Assembly: GCA_964409165.1 (NCBI GenBank)
Contig: CAYPCH010000117.1
Coordinates: 1-11,479, forward strand
DNA: 11,479 nt
Direction: 5' to 3'
Source: CAYPCH01 sp964409165
GTDB taxonomy: Bacteria; Bacillota; Clostridia; Acetivibrionales; Acetivibrionaceae
Numbering within the stretch: the first letter of the stretch is position 1; each line of letters begins with the position of its first letter. Shown here piece by piece: positions 1 to 8,618 of the stretch. Under the pieces are notes generated by a model. That model had not been told where the DNA came from. It worked only from the letters and a program-made list of their open reading frames with translations, and made no database searches. A program made the translations under genes and the position numbers.

Positions 1-1
1 A

Positions 2-415
2 GGTACAGAAGAATTAGCTCATCTTGAAATGGTTGGTGCAATGGTACACCAGCTTACCAGAGGAGTTCCGGCAGATATACTTGAAAAAGAAGGATTGGGC
101 GCATACTACTCCGACCACGACCATGCGGTGTATCCCATAAGCGCTGCGGGCAACCCATTCACGGCAGCTTATATACAGTCAAAGGGTGACGTTATAGCTG
201 ATTTACATGAGGATCTGGCAGCAGAACAAAAGGCAAGGGCTACGTATGAAAACCTTATCAATCTAGCTGATGATCCAGATGTAATTGACCCCTTAAGGTT
301 TTTGAGGGAAAGGGAAATTGTACATTTCCAGAGGTTTGGGGAAGCTCTAAGGCTAGTACAGGAGAAGTTTGCCGAAAAGAAATTTTATATGACTACACCA
401 ATGCCAAGGGTGTGA
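2..415 (+). CDS. cotJC: CotJC-type manganese catalase / spore coat protein, 3' part (5' end outside window)
   Basis: The frame is open from base 2 to the TGA at 413-415, giving 137 residues of a protein whose start lies left of the window. CotJC of Bacillus is about 190 aa, so roughly 50 residues are missing. The family is ferritin-like with a di-manganese centre that dismutates hydrogen peroxide; in spore formers CotJC is a coat component. The fragment opens with GTEELAHLEM, the Glu-x-x-His ligand pair of the second helix. It later shows EDLAAEQKAR (Glu ligand of the third helix) and REREIVHFQRF (final His ligand), so the visible metal site looks intact. The ATG at 29 is an internal Met (the M of HLEMVGAM), not the start, because the ligand motif lies before it. 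A hairpin terminator follows 36 bases after the stop. Family assignment is firm; choosing CotJC over a generic Mn catalase rests on the short length and the C-terminal end. Confidence 0.9.
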   Translation, partial: GTEELAHLEMVGAMVHQLTRGVPADILEKEGLGAYYSDHDHAVYPISAAGNPFTAAYIQSKGDVIADLHEDLAAEQKARATYENLINLADDPDVIDPLRFLREREIVHFQRFGEALRLVQEKFAEKKFYMTTPMPRV

Positions 416-451
416 TTGCTTCAATGTAGTAAAAGTTCCAAGAGGCTCAAC

Positions 452-488
452 AAAAGGTTTGCAACAATATCATCGGCAAACCTTTTTT
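452..488 (+). terminator. Rho-independent terminator of cotJC
   Basis: A perfect 11-bp stem (AAAAGGTTTGC at 452-462 pairing with GCAAACCTTTT at 476-486) encloses a 13-base loop and runs into a T tract at 483-488. It lies 36 bases after the cotJC stop, in the right orientation to end that transcript. Confidence 0.85.
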
Positions 489-519
489 ATTAGCGCCATT
501 TCCTGAAAGGAAATCCAGC

Positions 520-554
520 AAAAAGCTTTGGGACTAAATGTCCCGAAGCTTTTT
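520..554. terminator. Bidirectional terminator between the convergent cotJC and SNF2 genes
   Basis: A 15-bp stem with one G-T wobble (520-534 with 540-554) closes a 5-base loop at 535-539. The arms begin with A5 and end with T5, so a T tract follows the stem on either strand. It begins 31 bases past the stop codon of the SNF2 gene on the minus strand and is the best candidate for the end of the four-gene operon. It would also be a back-up stop for cotJC. Confidence 0.8.
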
Positions 555-585
555 ATTGGGCCTTTTTGCGTGAAATAAAAATTGT

Positions 586-3525
586 TCAATTTTTAGAAAA
601 GAATAATCCTCTCAACTCATCTTCCCATAGCTTGTCAAGATTATTTTCACCTGGCTTGATTATACTTTCTATCAAACCTCTTTTCTTCTCCTGCAACTTT
701 GCAATTTTCTCTTCAATTGTGCCTTCTGTCAGAAGTTTATATACTTGGACAACATTTTTCTGCCCCATTCTATGGGCTCTGTCACTTGCCTGATCTTCAA
801 CTGCCGGATTCCACCATGGATCAAAGTGTATTACTATATCGGCTTTTGTTAAATTCAGTCCTGTTCCTCCAGCTTTTATTGATATAAGAAATACTGCTTC
901 AATGTCGCTGTTAAAATTATCAATTTCCATCATTCTTTCTTCTGGCTTCATGGAACCATCCAAATAGTAATAGTTGATATTGTTGTTTTCCAGTTCATTT
1001 CTTATAATTTTGAGCATTTTTGTGAACTGTGAAAACACTAATACACTATGACCTGAACTTATTGACTGTGCTATTATATCCATTGCAAGATCAAGCTTTC
1101 CGCTACCCGCGTCATAATCCTCCAAAAATGTTGCTGGATGTGCACAAATTTGTCTTAAACGAGTTAACGCAGCAAGCATTTCAATATGGTTTCTCTTAAA
1201 TCCAAATTCTTCAATCTTAGGAGCAAGCTCTTCTTTGAAACTTTTGTAATAAGCCGCATATATTTTCTTCTGCTCTCCCTTCATTTCTGTTAAATAATCC
1301 GTTTCAATTTTTTCAGGCAACTCTTTCAAAACATCTCTTTTTAACCGCCTAAGAATAAACGGTTTTATAAGTCTTGACAATTCATCCGCTTTTTCTTGAT
1401 TTCTAGCCTTTACAATAGGCTCTTCGAAATCCGCGAGAAACCTGTTTTTATCTTTTAAAAAACCCGGCATTACAAAATCAAAAATTGACCAGAGCTCGGA
1501 GAGGTTGTTTTCTATAGGCGTTCCTGTTACTGCAAAACAACATTCGGCTTTAAGGCATTTTACACTGTTTGCATTTATGGTCAATGGATTTTTTATGTTC
1601 TGCGCTTCATCTACAAAAACATAGGAAAACCTCATCTTTTTATAATCTTCAATGTCGTTTCTTAAATAGCCATAAGAGGTTACAATAACATCATAGTCCT
1701 TTGAGGCTAAAATAAGCATGGTTCTCCTTTCACGTACACCAGTTATTACAAGGACTTTTAGCTGAGGTGCATACTTTTCCGCTTCCTTTTTCCAATTGTA
1801 AATAATTGAAGACGGTGCTATAACCAGGCATGGTCGCTCCCTTTTTCTTTTACTTATTATAAATGCCAATACCTGAAGGGTTTTCCCAAGCCCCATATCA
1901 TCGGCCAAAATTCCGCCAAAAGAATATTGTGCCATATTATTAAGCCATTTCACCCCATCTTTCTGGTAATTTCTAAGAACACCGTTTAAAGAGCCTTCAA
2001 TTGCAATTTCATCCTCAATTGGTTTTGAAACTTTATTCATTAAGCCTTTAAGACGTGCATCTATTTCTACATCGTCAAATCCCTTCTCTCTAAGATAGTT
2101 TTCTATATACATGCATTTGTTTAAAGGTATTTCGAAAAGACCGTTTTTAATGCTTCTTTTGTCTATGTTCAAATTACTCAAGAAGTCAATGAATTTTTCA
2201 CTTTCAACACTGCTTAAGTTTATGATTGAGCCATTTTTCAATTGATAGTATTTCTTTTTATTGCTTATTGCGTCCAATAGACCAATTAATTCCTCATCAC
2301 TTATATTTTCAAGGTTGATATTCATATAAATTATAGAGTCATCCAATGATAAAGAAAGCCCCATACTGCCAAGACTTCTCACATGCAGCTTCTTAAAATC
2401 CTCCGAATAATAAACTTCCGAAGCTTTTTTAAGCTCTATCAGTTTATCAGTTAGCAAGAACATTATTTTTTCCGTATCGTCCAACAGAAAAAGGCGTCCG
2501 TACTCGCGAAATCCTAAAAGCTTAACCAAAGAAACAACCTCTTTTTCCCTGTCAAATTCTCTAAAGCTTTTATCTTGCCCAAAATCATCGAGTGGGTTTA
2601 TAGAATTATTCGCATAATTAAACTCTATTTTAGAAACAATCCCCTTTGCTGACACATCAAAATAGGCTCTTGATACAAGGCTTGCAGCATCAATTTCCCT
2701 TTCTACATCTTTGTCCATCGAAATATCAAGCGTTTTTTTATATCTTTCAATAAAATTTTTATGAAACTGCTTTTTGTCCTTCTCCTCAATTCTAAATGAA
2801 ACAATATTTTTATTATTCCTATAGTTAAAAAGATTAAGGAAAATAGCACTTTTATCATCCGCAGGCTTTACAATAATCCCCTTTTCATAAAATGCAACAT
2901 ACTTAAAATCCAATGTCAGAGGGTAAAAATCGCCATACTCCGAATAATCCATATTCAAAATGTTATGGCTGCCTTTATGTGCTATACTTGTTTTTATTTG
3001 CACATCATTATTAAACTGAACTTTAGCCGATTGCTTATGAAAATTAAGACTTTCTATGTCATCCCATACAGCATCAAGGAATTTCCCACACTCAGCTTCC
3101 CCTAAAACAACTTCACCTTCATTTTTAAAACAGCTTTCATTATTGTTTCCGGAATTTCTATTATTTCTTGCAGTTTTCAGATAACTGAAAAACTCCAGCA
3201 CTTTCACATCAGTTTTATTAAAGCACATTTTTGACGGTTCAAATATAAAATTCTTGCTCAAATAATATGAGTCCCCATTTTCAAAGCAGTCAAGAAAATG
3301 CCCCATTTCACGAATCTTATACATTTTTTCAATGCCAGTATAGGCCGCCAGTTTTATTGAATTTCCTTCATTAAAAAACTCCAATACAAGCTCAAGTCTT
3401 ACAGTAATTTTCCCATAAGTAGCATTAAAAGCGTTAAAAAATTGAGTTTTACTAAAATCAACCAATTCTTCTTTTGTTTCAATTTTTTTATCATTCCAGG
3501 TCAAAACATCACTTCCCAATGCCAT
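586..3525 (-). CDS. SNF2-family DNA-dependent ATPase/translocase, last gene of the jetABC operon
   Basis: The protein (979 aa) has a complete two-lobe SNF2 motor in its C-terminal half. Motif I is DDMGLGKT (542-549), motif II DEAQ (639-642), motif III TGTPIEN (667-673), motif V AGGTGLNL (885-892) and motif VI DRAHRMGQ (915-922), with FDPWWNP at 901-907. Residues about 40-500 resemble the SNF2-associated domain of bacterial homologues and include an Asn-rich stretch near 121-129. The N-terminal SWIM zinc finger usual in long clostridial SNF2 proteins is not seen. Such enzymes use ATP to track along double-stranded DNA and remodel protein-DNA complexes without strand separation. The gene starts 11 bases after jetC, so co-transcription and a shared function are likely. 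The ATG at 3525 has no good Shine-Dalgarno sequence; a TTG at 3504 preceded by GGGAAG is an alternative. The family is certain; a role with the SMC complex is inferred. Confidence 0.95.
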   Translation of the reverse strand: MALGSDVLTWNDKKIETKEELVDFSKTQFFNAFNATYGKITVRLELVLEFFNEGNSIKLAAYTGIEKMYKIREMGHFLDCFENGDSYYLSKNFIFEPSKMCFNKTDVKVLEFFSYLKTARNNRNSGNNNESCFKNEGEVVLGEAECGKFLDAVWDDIESLNFHKQSAKVQFNNDVQIKTSIAHKGSHNILNMDYSEYGDFYPLTLDFKYVAFYEKGIIVKPADDKSAIFLNLFNYRNNKNIVSFRIEEKDKKQFHKNFIERYKKTLDISMDKDVEREIDAASLVSRAYFDVSAKGIVSKIEFNYANNSINPLDDFGQDKSFREFDREKEVVSLVKLLGFREYGRLFLLDDTEKIMFLLTDKLIELKKASEVYYSEDFKKLHVRSLGSMGLSLSLDDSIIYMNINLENISDEELIGLLDAISNKKKYYQLKNGSIINLSSVESEKFIDFLSNLNIDKRSIKNGLFEIPLNKCMYIENYLREKGFDDVEIDARLKGLMNKVSKPIEDEIAIEGSLNGVLRNYQKDGVKWLNNMAQYSFGGILADDMGLGKTLQVLAFIISKRKRERPCLVIAPSSIIYNWKKEAEKYAPQLKVLVITGVRERRTMLILASKDYDVIVTSYGYLRNDIEDYKKMRFSYVFVDEAQNIKNPLTINANSVKCLKAECCFAVTGTPIENNLSELWSIFDFVMPGFLKDKNRFLADFEEPIVKARNQEKADELSRLIKPFILRRLKRDVLKELPEKIETDYLTEMKGEQKKIYAAYYKSFKEELAPKIEEFGFKRNHIEMLAALTRLRQICAHPATFLEDYDAGSGKLDLAMDIIAQSISSGHSVLVFSQFTKMLKIIRNELENNNINYYYLDGSMKPEERMMEIDNFNSDIEAVFLISIKAGGTGLNLTKADIVIHFDPWWNPAVEDQASDRAHRMGQKNVVQVYKLLTEGTIEEKIAKLQEKKRGLIESIIKPGENNLDKLWEDELRGLFFSKN

Positions 3526-3536
3526 TTAAAAAAACA

Positions 3537-6500
3537 CTAATTCACCAATTCAAACCTCGATTTGTCTTCAATCTTAAACATGGATACTGACAAAAACTCA
3601 TCCTCTTCGGCTTCAATATCCCTCTTTATTGTCTTTAACTCTATATACTCCTCTTCCCTTCCTATTTCCCGCTCTATGTTCACAGAATAAATTAGGTTGA
3701 ACCGGTCATAGATAGTATGCTCTTTCATATCTGAAAGGCAAATCATTTGAGTATTATACTTTTTTGAAATTTCAAAAAGAGGCTTTAAAAGATGCTCTGA
3801 TGTAATTGGTCCAAAAGGGTTGTCCATTATCAAAACCTTACTTTCCATATTTGAGCCAAGCAGATTTTCCCCTCTCATATAAGTAAGAAGGGATATAAAT
3901 ACTACAAAGGCACTTACAAATAATTCTCCTCCTGAGTTCTCTTGTATAACCTCTTTCCAGCTTTTCTTTTTTAATTTGTTAGGCTCAATTTTAACAAGAG
4001 TTATTCCAATCTTGCTTATTGAAACCAACCTGTCAAAAAGGTCAAAAGTGCTTATTTCATTCATCAGAATATTGTCAAGTGCTTTTCCCTGCTTATACAT
4101 GCTGACACAGTTTCTTATGGTATTTTTAAGGTATTCCTTAAGCGAAATACTTTCGAGATTATCCTTTTGAGGCAGATCAATTATAAGCATTTTACACCTT
4201 TTGCCATCTACGTCTATTGTTGAATTCCTGTCAATACTGTTCATTTCATCATAAACATTCATAAGATAACTTATGGTGTTATCAATAATGCAGCTTTCCA
4301 TATTGTCAATCTTTTTAATATCAACTGAATGCTGCTCAAGCTTTCTGTCAATTTGAAGATAAACCCTGTCGAGTGCATTCATTGCATGAGTTGGCTGGTA
4401 TTTTTTATCAGAGTCCAAAATAGAATTAAACAGGCTTTTAAACATCTCAGCCCTACCAATAAATTCACTTTCAATTTCAGAATATATATCAGTCAATAAA
4501 TTTCTTTTAGTATTTGATAGCTCTGCCAATTCCTTATGCTCTTTTACAAGCGTCAATACATGTTCATTTATATCACCTTCTACAGCCTGAACCTCCGTTA
4601 CAAGCGGTACGTATAACGAGTACTCTTCAAGAGCAAATCGCACCCTCTGCAAATTGTTTTCCTGGGCTTTCATCCGTGACAACTGTTTTTCAAAATTCTT
4701 CTGCTTGGTTTTTATGTTGTTTTTCTCAGTATCATAATCCAACTTCCTGATACTTTCCCTTACCTTAGGCTCATCATACCCGCACTTTTCCATAATGCTT
4801 TTTTTCATGTACCGTAAATCGGAGTTTTTTTCAGCTATCGTAAACTGTATACTGTTTTTATTTTCATTTAGCGCACCAAATTTACCATTTATTTTATCAA
4901 GTTGCTCCTCTAAACTTTCAAATTCATATTGGCTGTACTCCATTCCCATGCATTGGCTTTCTTCAATACCATATGAATCTATCTTTTTTTGTTTTTCGTT
5001 CCGGTCTCTTTTATAGTCCTCTAAAATATCCCTCATCGCCTGAATTTTAATCCCGATCTTTGAAGTATATGACGCCAGTTTTGATTCCAATTGCTCAATT
5101 TCTTCGTTTATATATTTACCATGCTTTACATCACTGTATTTTTGATAATTCTCTTTGGCTTTCTCCAAAGCTTTTGAAATATTGTTAATTCTAAAATTAT
5201 GTCCATGCATACTTTCCTTTGCATCTGCAATTTCTTTATCCAAAACTTCCATTTCCGTCTTTTTAATGTTCAAAGCCTCTTCTTTTTGATTTTTCTCCTT
5301 CAAATCAACAGAATATCCCTCATATCTTGTAAAAAAAGTGTAAATCTCTTCTCTTTTTCTTAAAAATCTGTTTTCACGTTGCAACAGTTCAGTTTTTGCT
5401 ACCATTTCATCTTTATTCTTGTTCTTTTTAATAACTATTTCAGCTTCCATTGCTTTAGTATTAAAAGTACTCTCTTCGAGTTCTTTCAATATCCTGCTTA
5501 TATCTTGAGACATTTTATTTTTGTCAGCTTCAGTATAGTTAAACTCCTCAACCTTAAATATATCACTCTCAACATTTTTCAATGCTTCTTGTGCTGTCTT
5601 TATTACATCATTGTTTTTAGAAATTTTATTTATTAAATCATCACAAACCTCCTTAAGGTAATTTTTATTCAAAATCCTGTCATCAAAGGCAATGAGAAAA
5701 TCAATGTCTCCATAGGAGTGAAGGCTGTTTCTTGACCTTATTTCTATAGCACTCTCCAACCTCTCTCTTTCAACAATAGGAATGATAGGTGATATAACGC
5801 CTTTAAATTCCATTTCCCTTATACACTCAATATCCTTTCGTGATACTATAAGCGAATACGGTAGAAACGGGTTGCTTTTAACCAGTTTAAGCTTTGCTGT
5901 TTTATTTTCCTGCAAGCTTTTGAGCCATTCATATCCGAACTCAACCAGAATGCTATTATCCTCAAGTATTTGTTTTAAATCCTCAGACACCTCAAAAGCC
6001 TTTCCTGATTCATAAATTTTAAGTTGCTTTCTGAAAATTGAATTTTCAAGACTCTTGTCACCAATAAGTTTAGTAAATTTTTCTTTATCTGTATATAAAG
6101 GAATAAGCAGTTTTTCTTTGTTGTAAAGAAAGTCCTCACTTAATTGATAAGACTTAATTATTTTGACAATTGCATTCTTTTTATTTTCGAATTTATTGTA
6201 ATCCGACTCATGTTTGTTTTTTTCAATAACCAATAAAGGATACTTGTCCCTCATTTCTTTTATTTGTCTTTCCAATTTATCAATTTCATTTTGATTTTCA
6301 ACATGTCTTGTGTTCAGTTCGGTTATGTTCTTTTCAAGCTCCGCTTCTTCTTCGTCCAGCATGACTTTAATAGTGTTTATGCTCTCCTCTCCAAGATCAT
6401 GGACATCAATATCCCTTACAGGCAAAAAATCCGGATATGCCATTCTCAATGTCCTTTCCGACTCTTCAAACACTGCAAGCCTGCCTCTTGCAGCTATGAG

Positions 6501-7916
6501 CTGGTCGTTCAATTTTGAAATATCTTCCTTTATCTTCCCATAGTCATAAAAACTCTTTGAAAGTCTGCTGTTTTCATTGGAAAGTTGTCTTTTTTCATTA
6601 TCAATTGTTTTTTGAAGTTCCAAGACTTTTGCCCTATACTTTTCTTTTAAAGAATACTCAAGGTCATTAATGATATTGCGTATATCTTCCTGCTGAAGAC
6701 TTTCCTTTTCCAATTCGGTTTCATACTTTGCAATCTTAGAGTTCAGGTTTTTAACTTCATCTTTGAGCTTCTTGCATGAAAGCAGGTTTTTTCTGCTCTC
6801 ATATTTGAAAATCTCTGCTTTTAGCTCATTCATCTTGTTCTCAATATCCAAAGAATTCTGTTTTATTTTTTCAAGGGCATCATAAGCCTGATGATATTCG
6901 CCGGACAATTTCTCGTATTCCAGTTCCTTTATAGCATTTTCCAAAATCGTAATATTTCTTAACATCTCTTCTTTTTCTCTGTCAAAGGACTCTATTCTAT
7001 CATTTACAAACAAAAATGAATTGGCAAGATCCCTTTTATTGTTCTCATAAAAGGAAAGCGTGTCTTTATACTCCATAAGACTCTCATAAAGCACCTTCGA
7101 CTTTCTTTTAAAGTCTTCAAAGATTTCCCTTTCCCTTATCATGTCCTCATTTTTTACAATCTGCTCTGTATGATTCTTTATGAGTTCTTTAATATTTTCA
7201 ACAAAGTCCCCATTTCTGTTAAGCTGTTCTTCTATTGTCGGTATAAACCACTTTTTAATTAAAGAATTTGTCGTCTTGCAATCATTAAAAAACGAATTGA
7301 GTCCGGCCTCTGCCTCGTTTATTTTAACCATAAGGTTTTTCCATTCAAGCTGATTTATTTTATAAGCTTGAAGCCTTCTTGCATATTCTTTCTTGTTATC
7401 GGCCAAGTCCCAACGAAACAACCATACAGCATTTCCTTCCTTCTCTGCTGTTGATATGTTCCTTATAACCCTATCAAACTCAATCAGCTTTACTATTCCC
7501 TTTTCTTCCTCCAACAATTCGATGTTCTTTATATCAAAGCTACTTTCACCTTCATACTCAGAAATAAAAGTTACTATTTTTAAACTTTCGCCTTCATCTT
7601 CGATGCTTTTACCCATTATTCTCTTAATGCCAATACCTGTCATAACTCTCTTTGAGCTGTCATCTAAAATCCACTCTATCATAATATAGACCGGTGCCTT
7701 GATATTTTTAAAATATCCTTTAAAGCTCCTGTCCTTTAGCTTCTGCTTGGGTACTATCGGCTGCATCATCATCTGGACAAGCACAGTCTTGCCTCCGCCA
7801 TTCTGAAGGTTTAACAGGGTATCCTCCCCATTATAAAAATCAAAAGTCTGATCATAAATATGCCTGTTCTCGTTATATGTAAAATTAACAAACCTTATTT
7901 TTCCTATCTTTGCCAT
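3537..7916 (-). CDS. jetC: SMC-like ATPase, JetC/MksB type (Wadjet type II-like)
   Basis: The protein is 1459 aa with SMC architecture. An N-terminal ATPase half has a Walker A-like LQNGGGKT (Lys43, Thr44). Two long charged coiled-coil arms lie at about 245-590 and 755-1200, with a non-coiled hinge between about 640 and 750. The C-terminal half has an ABC signature-like NSGGE (1327-1331) and a Walker B strand KVLIMDNPFG with Asp1365. The usual catalytic Glu after that Asp is Asn1366 (codon AAC). A His in LSDMKEHTIYD may be the switch His. JetC/MksB proteins dimerise, bind kleisin and KITE subunits and extrude DNA loops using ATP. Gene order (kleisin, MksE-like, SMC) and the DUF6063-type partner favour type II Wadjet over MukB or SbcC. 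The ATG start is supported by AAAGGAG six bases upstream, overlapping the jetB stop. I am sure of the SMC class and fairly sure of the JetC subtype. Confidence 0.85.
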   Translation of the reverse strand: MAKIGKIRFVNFTYNENRHIYDQTFDFYNGEDTLLNLQNGGGKTVLVQMMMQPIVPKQKLKDRSFKGYFKNIKAPVYIMIEWILDDSSKRVMTGIGIKRIMGKSIEDEGESLKIVTFISEYEGESSFDIKNIELLEEEKGIVKLIEFDRVIRNISTAEKEGNAVWLFRWDLADNKKEYARRLQAYKINQLEWKNLMVKINEAEAGLNSFFNDCKTTNSLIKKWFIPTIEEQLNRNGDFVENIKELIKNHTEQIVKNEDMIREREIFEDFKRKSKVLYESLMEYKDTLSFYENNKRDLANSFLFVNDRIESFDREKEEMLRNITILENAIKELEYEKLSGEYHQAYDALEKIKQNSLDIENKMNELKAEIFKYESRKNLLSCKKLKDEVKNLNSKIAKYETELEKESLQQEDIRNIINDLEYSLKEKYRAKVLELQKTIDNEKRQLSNENSRLSKSFYDYGKIKEDISKLNDQLIAARGRLAVFEESERTLRMAYPDFLPVRDIDVHDLGEESINTIKVMLDEEEAELEKNITELNTRHVENQNEIDKLERQIKEMRDKYPLLVIEKNKHESDYNKFENKKNAIVKIIKSYQLSEDFLYNKEKLLIPLYTDKEKFTKLIGDKSLENSIFRKQLKIYESGKAFEVSEDLKQILEDNSILVEFGYEWLKSLQENKTAKLKLVKSNPFLPYSLIVSRKDIECIREMEFKGVISPIIPIVERERLESAIEIRSRNSLHSYGDIDFLIAFDDRILNKNYLKEVCDDLINKISKNNDVIKTAQEALKNVESDIFKVEEFNYTEADKNKMSQDISRILKELEESTFNTKAMEAEIVIKKNKNKDEMVAKTELLQRENRFLRKREEIYTFFTRYEGYSVDLKEKNQKEEALNIKKTEMEVLDKEIADAKESMHGHNFRINNISKALEKAKENYQKYSDVKHGKYINEEIEQLESKLASYTSKIGIKIQAMRDILEDYKRDRNEKQKKIDSYGIEESQCMGMEYSQYEFESLEEQLDKINGKFGALNENKNSIQFTIAEKNSDLRYMKKSIMEKCGYDEPKVRESIRKLDYDTEKNNIKTKQKNFEKQLSRMKAQENNLQRVRFALEEYSLYVPLVTEVQAVEGDINEHVLTLVKEHKELAELSNTKRNLLTDIYSEIESEFIGRAEMFKSLFNSILDSDKKYQPTHAMNALDRVYLQIDRKLEQHSVDIKKIDNMESCIIDNTISYLMNVYDEMNSIDRNSTIDVDGKRCKMLIIDLPQKDNLESISLKEYLKNTIRNCVSMYKQGKALDNILMNEISTFDLFDRLVSISKIGITLVKIEPNKLKKKSWKEVIQENSGGELFVSAFVVFISLLTYMRGENLLGSNMESKVLIMDNPFGPITSEHLLKPLFEISKKYNTQMICLSDMKEHTIYDRFNLIYSVNIEREIGREEEYIELKTIKRDIEAEEDEFLSVSMFKIEDKSRFELVN

Positions 7917-7922
7917 AATCTG

Positions 7923-7929
7923 CTCCTTT
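7923..7929 (-). promoter_or_regulatory. Ribosome binding site of jetC
   Basis: The minus strand reads AAAGGAG, then six bases (CAGATT), then ATG. It overlaps the jetB TAA stop, which favours termination-reinitiation. It is the strongest Shine-Dalgarno sequence in the operon and fixes the jetC start at 7916. Confidence 0.85.
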
Positions 7930-8618
7930 TAATATCCCAGTAGTCTATTAATAGTTTCCAATCTGTTTGCATCCAAAAAATTATAAGTCATAAGATGAGT
8001 CAGCTTGTTTGAAGGCCTGATATCCTCTTCAACTGTATCATAAACCAAAAGGTTGTGCTTTTCCAGGAAAGCACATACACTCCTTATATATCCGTATTTC
8101 GTTTTTCTTTTTCCCTGCTCATCTATCTGCAGTGCATTCCAGTGTTCAAACATAGCGGTGATATTAAACTTTGCCTCCTCCTGCTCCTTCTCAATATCCT
8201 TTTTGGAGTTTGCAAAATCAAGCCTTGATGTAATCACTTCTTCAAGTTCGGATATTCTGATAAAATCCCTTGACTTTACATAGCTTCCTTTTCCACTGAA
8301 GAAAACAAGTATAATAGTAATTATAATATATTGAGACAAATAAAAATCAATCTTGCGGGCATCATAACTGATGATTTTCTGAAGATCCATTTCCTTTATG
8401 CCAAGAATATGGTTTTCTTCATCAGGAATAAGATATATAACTTGATTATACTTCTCAATTGTTACATTGCTTTCCTTTGCCATTATTTCTATAATAGCTC
8501 TTACTTCGCTGTCGGAATAATCCAGATAAAGCTCCTTGTTGTTATCAAAAGTAAGCTCTCCGTCCTTTAACAAAAAGTAATATATTCTCATTGCTTTCTC
8601 AATAATCATTTCATTCAA
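7929..8618 (-). CDS. jetB: JetB/MksE-like condensin subunit (DUF6063-type)
   Basis: This is a soluble 229-aa protein placed between the kleisin-like and SMC genes, where MksE/JetB (a KITE-type, tandem winged-helix subunit) sits in MksBEF and Wadjet operons. An early winged-helix-like part (about 8-80) ends in a hairpin with IYLIPDEENHILG. A second part (about 85-225) carries a charged linker (KKDIEKEQEEAK) and a winged-helix-like stretch ending HNLLVYDTVEE. In these complexes the subunit dimerises and binds the kleisin, steering DNA and ATPase engagement. The start is a TTG that overlaps the jetA TGA (TTGA at 8615-8618). GAGGTGA stands seven bases before the TTG but 16 before the next ATG (8609), so TTG is preferred. 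DUF6063 membership is from recognition of the overall pattern and was not tested by a profile search. Confidence 0.75.
   Translation of the reverse strand: MNEMIIEKAMRIYYFLLKDGELTFDNNKELYLDYSDSEVRAIIEIMAKESNVTIEKYNQVIYLIPDEENHILGIKEMDLQKIISYDARKIDFYLSQYIIITIILVFFSGKGSYVKSRDFIRISELEEVITSRLDFANSKKDIEKEQEEAKFNITAMFEHWNALQIDEQGKRKTKYGYIRSVCAFLEKHNLLVYDTVEEDIRPSNKLTHLMTYNFLDANRLETINRLLGY

Noticed and set aside
29..415. cotJC starting at the ATG at 29
   Set aside because: The metal-ligand motif TEELAHLEM lies partly before this ATG and the frame is open to the window edge, so the true start is outside the window.
566..793. Plus-strand open frames opposite the SNF2, SMC and kleisin genes
   Set aside because: They are short, lack ribosome binding sites, have biased hydrophobic compositions, and lie wholly or mostly antisense to strongly supported genes.
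3526..3536. Terminator between jetC and the SNF2 gene because of the T7 run
   Set aside because: Only very weak pairing precedes it (for example AATT-GGTG-AATT), so it lacks the stem of an intrinsic terminator.
3537..7916. SMC-like protein as SbcC, RecN or MukB
   Set aside because: There is no SbcD nuclease neighbour. RecN is much shorter (about 550-570 aa). MukB partners differ from the kleisin and DUF6063-type genes here. Length and operon order fit JetC/MksB better.
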